This document shows positions 61,160 through 64,000 of a stretch of DNA of 64,000 nt, piece after piece. How positions within the stretch are numbered: the stretch's first letter is position 1; every line of letters begins with the position of its first letter. The notes under the pieces were generated by a model that saw only the letters and a list, made by a program, of their open reading frames with translations, was not told where the DNA came from and did no database searches. Source of the stretch: JAGXQV01 sp964527565 (GTDB lineage: Bacteria; Pseudomonadota; Gammaproteobacteria; Burkholderiales; Sulfuricellaceae); contig CAZGOY010000003.1 of assembly GCA_964527565.1 (NCBI GenBank), positions 71,517 to 135,516 of the forward strand, written 5' to 3'. The position numbers were made by a program, and so were the translations under genes.

Positions 61160-62095
61160 CTATTCCAGGGTGGTGCCAAATTGCTCGCGGTAGCGCGTGA
61201 AGATTTCGTCCCGCGTCAGGCGGTGGTTCTGGCCGCCGCGGCTGGCGATCTTGAGCGCGCCCATGAGGGCCGCCAGTTGTCCGGTTTGCGTCCAGTCCAT
61301 GCCCTTGCCGATGCCGTACAGAAGACCGGCGCGGTAGGCGTCGCCGCACCCCGTCGGGTCGAGCAGCGCTTCCGCTTCAACGCAAGGGATGTCGATGCGT
61401 TGTCCGCCGCTATAAATCTGCGAGCCGCGCGCCCCCAGGGTCACCACCAGCGCCTTCACCCGTTCGGCCAGTTTCTCCAGGCTTAGACCGGTGCGCTCCT
61501 GCATGAGTTGCGCCTCGTAATCGTTCATGGCCACGTAATCGGCCAGATCGACGAATTGCAGCAACTCCTCGCCATTGAACATCGGCAGCCCCTGGCCGGG
61601 ATCGAAGATGAAGGGAACGCCCGCCTCGTGAAATTCGCGTGCGTGCTGCAACATGCCGTCGCGCCCATCCGGGGCGACGATGCCCAGACCGATGTCTGCC
61701 GCGTCGCCGACACGGTTGTGGTGGGAAAAATTCATGGCGCCGGGATGAAAGGCGGTAATCTGGTTGTCGTCCAGGTCGGTGGTGATAAAGGCCTGCGCGG
61801 TGTAAGCGCCCGCCACCGGGCGCACGTGCGTCTGCGCCAGCCCGAGTTGTTCCAGGCGCTGGGCGTAGGCGTGAAAATCGTCACCCACCGTGGCCATGAT
61901 CAGCGGTTCGCCGCCGAGCATTTGCAGATTGTAAGCAATGTTCCCGGCGCAGCCGCCGAACTCGCGGCGCATGTCGGGCACCAGGAAGGCGATGTTGAGG
62001 ATGTGAATCTGCTCCGGCAGGATGTGGTTCTTGAACTGGTCGTGGAACACCATGATGGTGTCGTAGGCGATGGAGCCGCAAATCAGGGTGCGCAT
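61160..62095 (-). CDS. PfkB-family carbohydrate/nucleoside kinase
   Basis: 311 residues. MRTLICGSIAYDTIMVFHDQFKNHILPEQ, GGCAGNIAYNLQMLGGEPLIMATVGDDF, and the ATP/anion-hole motif DPTGCGDAYRAGLLYGI. This subgroup is often annotated as adenosine kinase or sugar kinase. The substrate is not known. Divergent from nothing nearby. The lipoprotein gene follows in the same direction after 10 bases. Confidence 0.88.
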   Translation of the reverse strand: MRTLICGSIAYDTIMVFHDQFKNHILPEQIHILNIAFLVPDMRREFGGCAGNIAYNLQMLGGEPLIMATVGDDFHAYAQRLEQLGLAQTHVRPVAGAYTAQAFITTDLDDNQITAFHPGAMNFSHHNRVGDAADIGLGIVAPDGRDGMLQHAREFHEAGVPFIFDPGQGLPMFNGEELLQFVDLADYVAMNDYEAQLMQERTGLSLEKLAERVKALVVTLGARGSQIYSGGQRIDIPCVEAEALLDPTGCGDAYRAGLLYGIGKGMDWTQTGQLAALMGALKIASRGGQNHRLTRDEIFTRYREQFGTTLE

Positions 62096-62148
62096 GAAAT
62101 CTCTCGCAAGGATGGAAAAACCCGCAGTATAGCAGCGGGGTTGCGCCT

Positions 62149-62856
62149 TTATTTGCGCGCCTGCCCCTGTTCCCAGCGCACCTTGATGAGAATGCGGCTT
62201 TTCACCGCGCGCCCGGCGCGCTCGCCCGGCAGGAAATTCCCGGCGCGAAAAGCCGCCAGCGCCACCTCCTCGAACATGCCGGGCGGATCGGCATCAACCA
62301 CGACGACCTCGCGCAGCGCCCCCTTTTCGTCGATCAGCAAGCGTAGCGTCACGCTGCCTTCCACCCCTTCCCGTACCGCTTCCTCAGGATAGTCCGGCAG
62401 TATCGGCCGGGCCGCCGCCGGATGGCGGTCCAGTTCGCGGGCCGTGTAATAGACCGGGTCTTCCGCCAGGGGAAGTTCCAGCGCCAAAGCTGGCGCATCG
62501 GCTGGCACAGGCAGGGTTTCGGCAACATCGGGGGGGGCAGCGGGCTTGGCGAGATCGACGTCGGGCAGCGTCGATGCGGCCTGCTGGCGCGGCCTGGGAA
62601 CAGTGGCGGCAGAAGCTTCCCGCGCCGCCGCCAGCACCGGCGGCACATCCGTCACCTGCCGGGTGGCGGTGAGGCGTCCCTCTTCGAGCGTCACTTGCAG
62701 GACGGGCGCCGCTGGCGCATGGGAAGGCGGCCGGACTGGCAGCAGGTAAATCAGGCTCAGGTGAACGGTAAACGACAATACCAGCGCCACCGCCAGTCTG
62801 ACCTGGAGGGCTGTGAATTCAGGCAGATCAAAGACAGGGCGATCACTGGCGCTCAT
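62149..62856 (-). CDS. TonB-family energy-transducer-like protein
   Basis: 235 residues. One N-terminal TM anchor (LAVALVLSFTVHLSLIYLLPV), a Pro/Ala-rich periplasmic spacer and a C-terminal TonB domain (LPDYPEEAVREGVEGSVTLRLLIDEKGALREVVVVDADPPGMFEEVALAAFRAGNFLPGERAGRAVKSRILIKVRW). No exbBD is adjacent, so it may use partners elsewhere. Start ATG 62856 places the anchor near the N-terminus. Confidence 0.85.
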   Translation of the reverse strand: MSASDRPVFDLPEFTALQVRLAVALVLSFTVHLSLIYLLPVRPPSHAPAAPVLQVTLEEGRLTATRQVTDVPPVLAAAREASAATVPRPRQQAASTLPDVDLAKPAAPPDVAETLPVPADAPALALELPLAEDPVYYTARELDRHPAAARPILPDYPEEAVREGVEGSVTLRLLIDEKGALREVVVVDADPPGMFEEVALAAFRAGNFLPGERAGRAVKSRILIKVRWEQGQARK

Positions 62857-63048
62857 GTGCCGGAGTATAACTGCGGTGTGACGGAACGGCACCCTGTACC
62901 GCAGCGCACAAATGTCACCGTGCGGTACTTTCAGGTCAAAAGTCCGCGACTCCCGCAGGTGTGGGTGCCAACTCCACCAGTTGTAGATCAGCGCGACCGC
63001 CTGCGCCGAGAGGTTGCAGCGTTCCAAGTCGTGCTCACAACATCCAAC

Positions 63049-63070
63049 AATATACCGTTAGCGGTATATA
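63049..63070 (+). promoter_or_regulatory. Operator/promoter of the last TA module
   Basis: Palindrome ATATACCGTTAGCGGTATAT at 63049-63068, overlapping a TATAAT-like -10 (63065-63070), just upstream of the toxin ATG at 63080. This is the expected arrangement for HigA autorepression. Confidence 0.7.
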
Positions 63071-63079
63071 ATCACTCCA

Positions 63080-63457
63080 ATGAAACCCTTCATCTCCCAG
63101 GATAAACCGCTCCATTGGGTCGGATCGGCCAAGAAGGATTTGCTGGCTTTTCCCGGCGAGGCGGTGGACGACTTCGGTTATGCACTGGGCGTGGTGCAGT
63201 TGGGCGGCATACCGCCATCAGCCAAGCCCTGGAAGGGAGAAGGGCCGGGCGTATTCGAGATTGTAGAGGATCATCGCGGCGATACTTACCGCGTGGCCTA
63301 CACCGTAAGGTTTGCAAAAGCGGTTTATGTACTGCACTGTTTTCAGAAGAAATCGCCGTCCGGCATACGCACGGCCAAGAACGATGTGGATTTGATACGT
63401 GAGCGCCTGAAAACGGCGCAAATGGATTATGAGGCGCGCTATGGCAAAGACGATTGA
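63080..63457 (+). CDS. HigB-like (phage Gp49-type) toxin
   Basis: 125 residues: WVGSAKKDLLAFPGEAVDDFGYALGVVQLGGIPPSAKPWKGEGPGVFEIVEDHRGDTYRVAYTVRFAKAVYVLHCFQKKSPSGIRTAKNDVDLIRERL. The VYVLHCFQKKSxxG block marks the HigB/Gp49-like RelE family. Predicted mRNA-cleaving toxin. Overlaps the antitoxin by 17 bases. Confidence 0.92.
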   Translation: MKPFISQDKPLHWVGSAKKDLLAFPGEAVDDFGYALGVVQLGGIPPSAKPWKGEGPGVFEIVEDHRGDTYRVAYTVRFAKAVYVLHCFQKKSPSGIRTAKNDVDLIRERLKTAQMDYEARYGKDD

Positions 63458-63776
63458 AACGGTAGACGTTGGCAGCGGCGATGTATTCCGCGATCTGGGC
63501 TATGCCGATGCAGGGGAGCGCAAACTGCGCGTGCAGCTTGCCATGCGCGTCAACGAGATCATCAAGGGCAAGCGCCTGACCCAAGCCGCTGCGGCTGCGC
63601 TGTTCGGCATCCCCCAGCCCCATGTCTCGGAACTCAAACACTTCAAGCTAAACCGCTTCTCCTCCGAACGGCTGCTGCATTTCATGACCCAACTCGACCG
63701 CGATGTCGAAATCGTCATCCGCCCACGGGACGCCGCCCACCCCACGGGTCAGGTGTCGGTGCTGTTCGCGGTTTGA
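63441..63776 (+). CDS. XRE-family (HigA-like) antitoxin
   Basis: 111 residues with HTH RVNEIIKGKRLTQAAAAALFGIPQPHVSELKHFKLNRFSSERLLHFMTQLDRDVEIVI. It belongs to the helix-turn-helix family paired with Gp49-like toxins. It should bind the palindrome at 63049. ATG 63441 gives the usual N-terminus. Confidence 0.92.
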   Translation: MAKTIETVDVGSGDVFRDLGYADAGERKLRVQLAMRVNEIIKGKRLTQAAAAALFGIPQPHVSELKHFKLNRFSSERLLHFMTQLDRDVEIVIRPRDAAHPTGQVSVLFAV

Positions 63777-63807
63777 GTCCAGGAACATCCCGCCAAATCT
63801 GGATAAC

Positions 63808-63842
63808 GAGGCTGTAGAAAACCCCGGTTATTCTACAGCCTC
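63808..63842. other. Hairpin after the last TA module
   Basis: GAGGCTGTAGAA and TTCTACAGCCTC arms with an 11-base loop. No T-run, so it could be an IS or MITE end or a weak terminator. The rest of the 224-base tail after 63776 shows no gene. Confidence 0.5.
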
Positions 63843-63953
63843 AACGTCCAAATTGAGGGGCTGGCCACCACGAAACTTGACCGGAGCCCCAGAAGATCAA
63901 AAAACCGCAGGCCGTAAAAGAACACTTATCGGCCAGTCCCTATCAAATGCAGG

Positions 63954-63991
63954 GTTGGACGAAGCCGCTACGCGGAGGAGTCGCCTTGCTG
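63954..63991 (-). repeat. 38-bp dispersed repeat, copy 2 (inverted)
   Basis: Reverse complement of 34020-34057 with two mismatches (GTTGGACGAAGCCGCTACGC start). It lies at the window edge, so any adjoining element cannot be seen. Confidence 0.85.
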
Positions 63992-64000
63992 AGCCACACG

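Noticed and set aside
63808..63842. Rho-independent terminator after the last TA module
   Set aside because: The hairpin is good but has no following T-run; it is kept only as a hairpin feature.

Overview
The window is GC-rich chromosomal DNA from a bacterium, most likely a betaproteobacterium of the Nitrosomonadales/Gallionellales type. Supporting signs are the mrdA-rodA-rlpA order, the anaerobic ubiquinone pair ubiU/ubiV, a cytochrome-c-type NO reductase operon with NorE/NorF and a divergent DUF2249/hemerythrin cluster, a CbbR-like LysR regulator, pcnB-folK-panB, glmU-glmS and dapF. This placement is inferred from gene content only. No rRNA, tRNA or CRISPR array was seen.

Layout. 1-3250: end of the cell-elongation operon (mrdA, rodA, rlpA). 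3250-9524: accessory region with four toxin-antitoxin (TA) modules (one with a nonsense-mutated toxin), two type IV prepilin-like genes, a decayed Rpn-type nuclease, a fragment of a REP-associated transposase and a Uma2 nuclease. 9702-12629: yhcC-like radical SAM gene, ubiU, ubiV. 12783-19235: TauD-like dioxygenase, Rap1a/Tai-like protein, then NO metabolism (12-TM protein, DUF2249, hemerythrin / norC, norB, norE, norF) around a palindromic FNR/Dnr-type box. 19271-23958: PilB/GspE ATPase, a TA module, an MFS transporter, gluQ. 23959-26109: three more TA modules. 26411-31817: periplasmic binding protein, two divergent SDF-fold transporters around an Asp/Glu racemase, ParA and DUF697. 31818-34140: an inserted TA island (ccdAB, parDE, truncated antidote). 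34141-36458: three AidA/PixA-family paralogues and a GNAT gene. 36485-44467: PilZ-like protein, CbbR, MBL hydrolase, Nudix-ThiE fusion, two small proteins, an orphan menD and another TA-like pair. 44820-54199: glmU, glmS, zinc-ribbon membrane proteins, a DnrO-like protein, FKBP, a pseudouridine synthase, a methyltransferase, a CoA-binding protein, dapF. 54356-63776: Crp/Fnr regulator, OGT-methyltransferase fusion, pcnB, folK, panB, lipoprotein, PfkB kinase, TonB-like protein, a final TA module.

The main pattern is the accessory DNA. Twelve two-gene TA or TA-like modules plus one truncated antidote are scattered between housekeeping genes. In three places a TA cassette lies between direct repeats, and one repeat copy covers the 3' end of the gene upstream (vapC at 3908, gluQ at 23951, the DUF697 gene at 31800). 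Two families of palindromic REP/MITE-like repeats also occur. One has inserted in frame into the signal-peptide codons of rlpA. The other lies at or inside the TA islands. Together these suggest a recurrent way of adding small cassettes at gene ends, without any intact transposase or integrase visible here.
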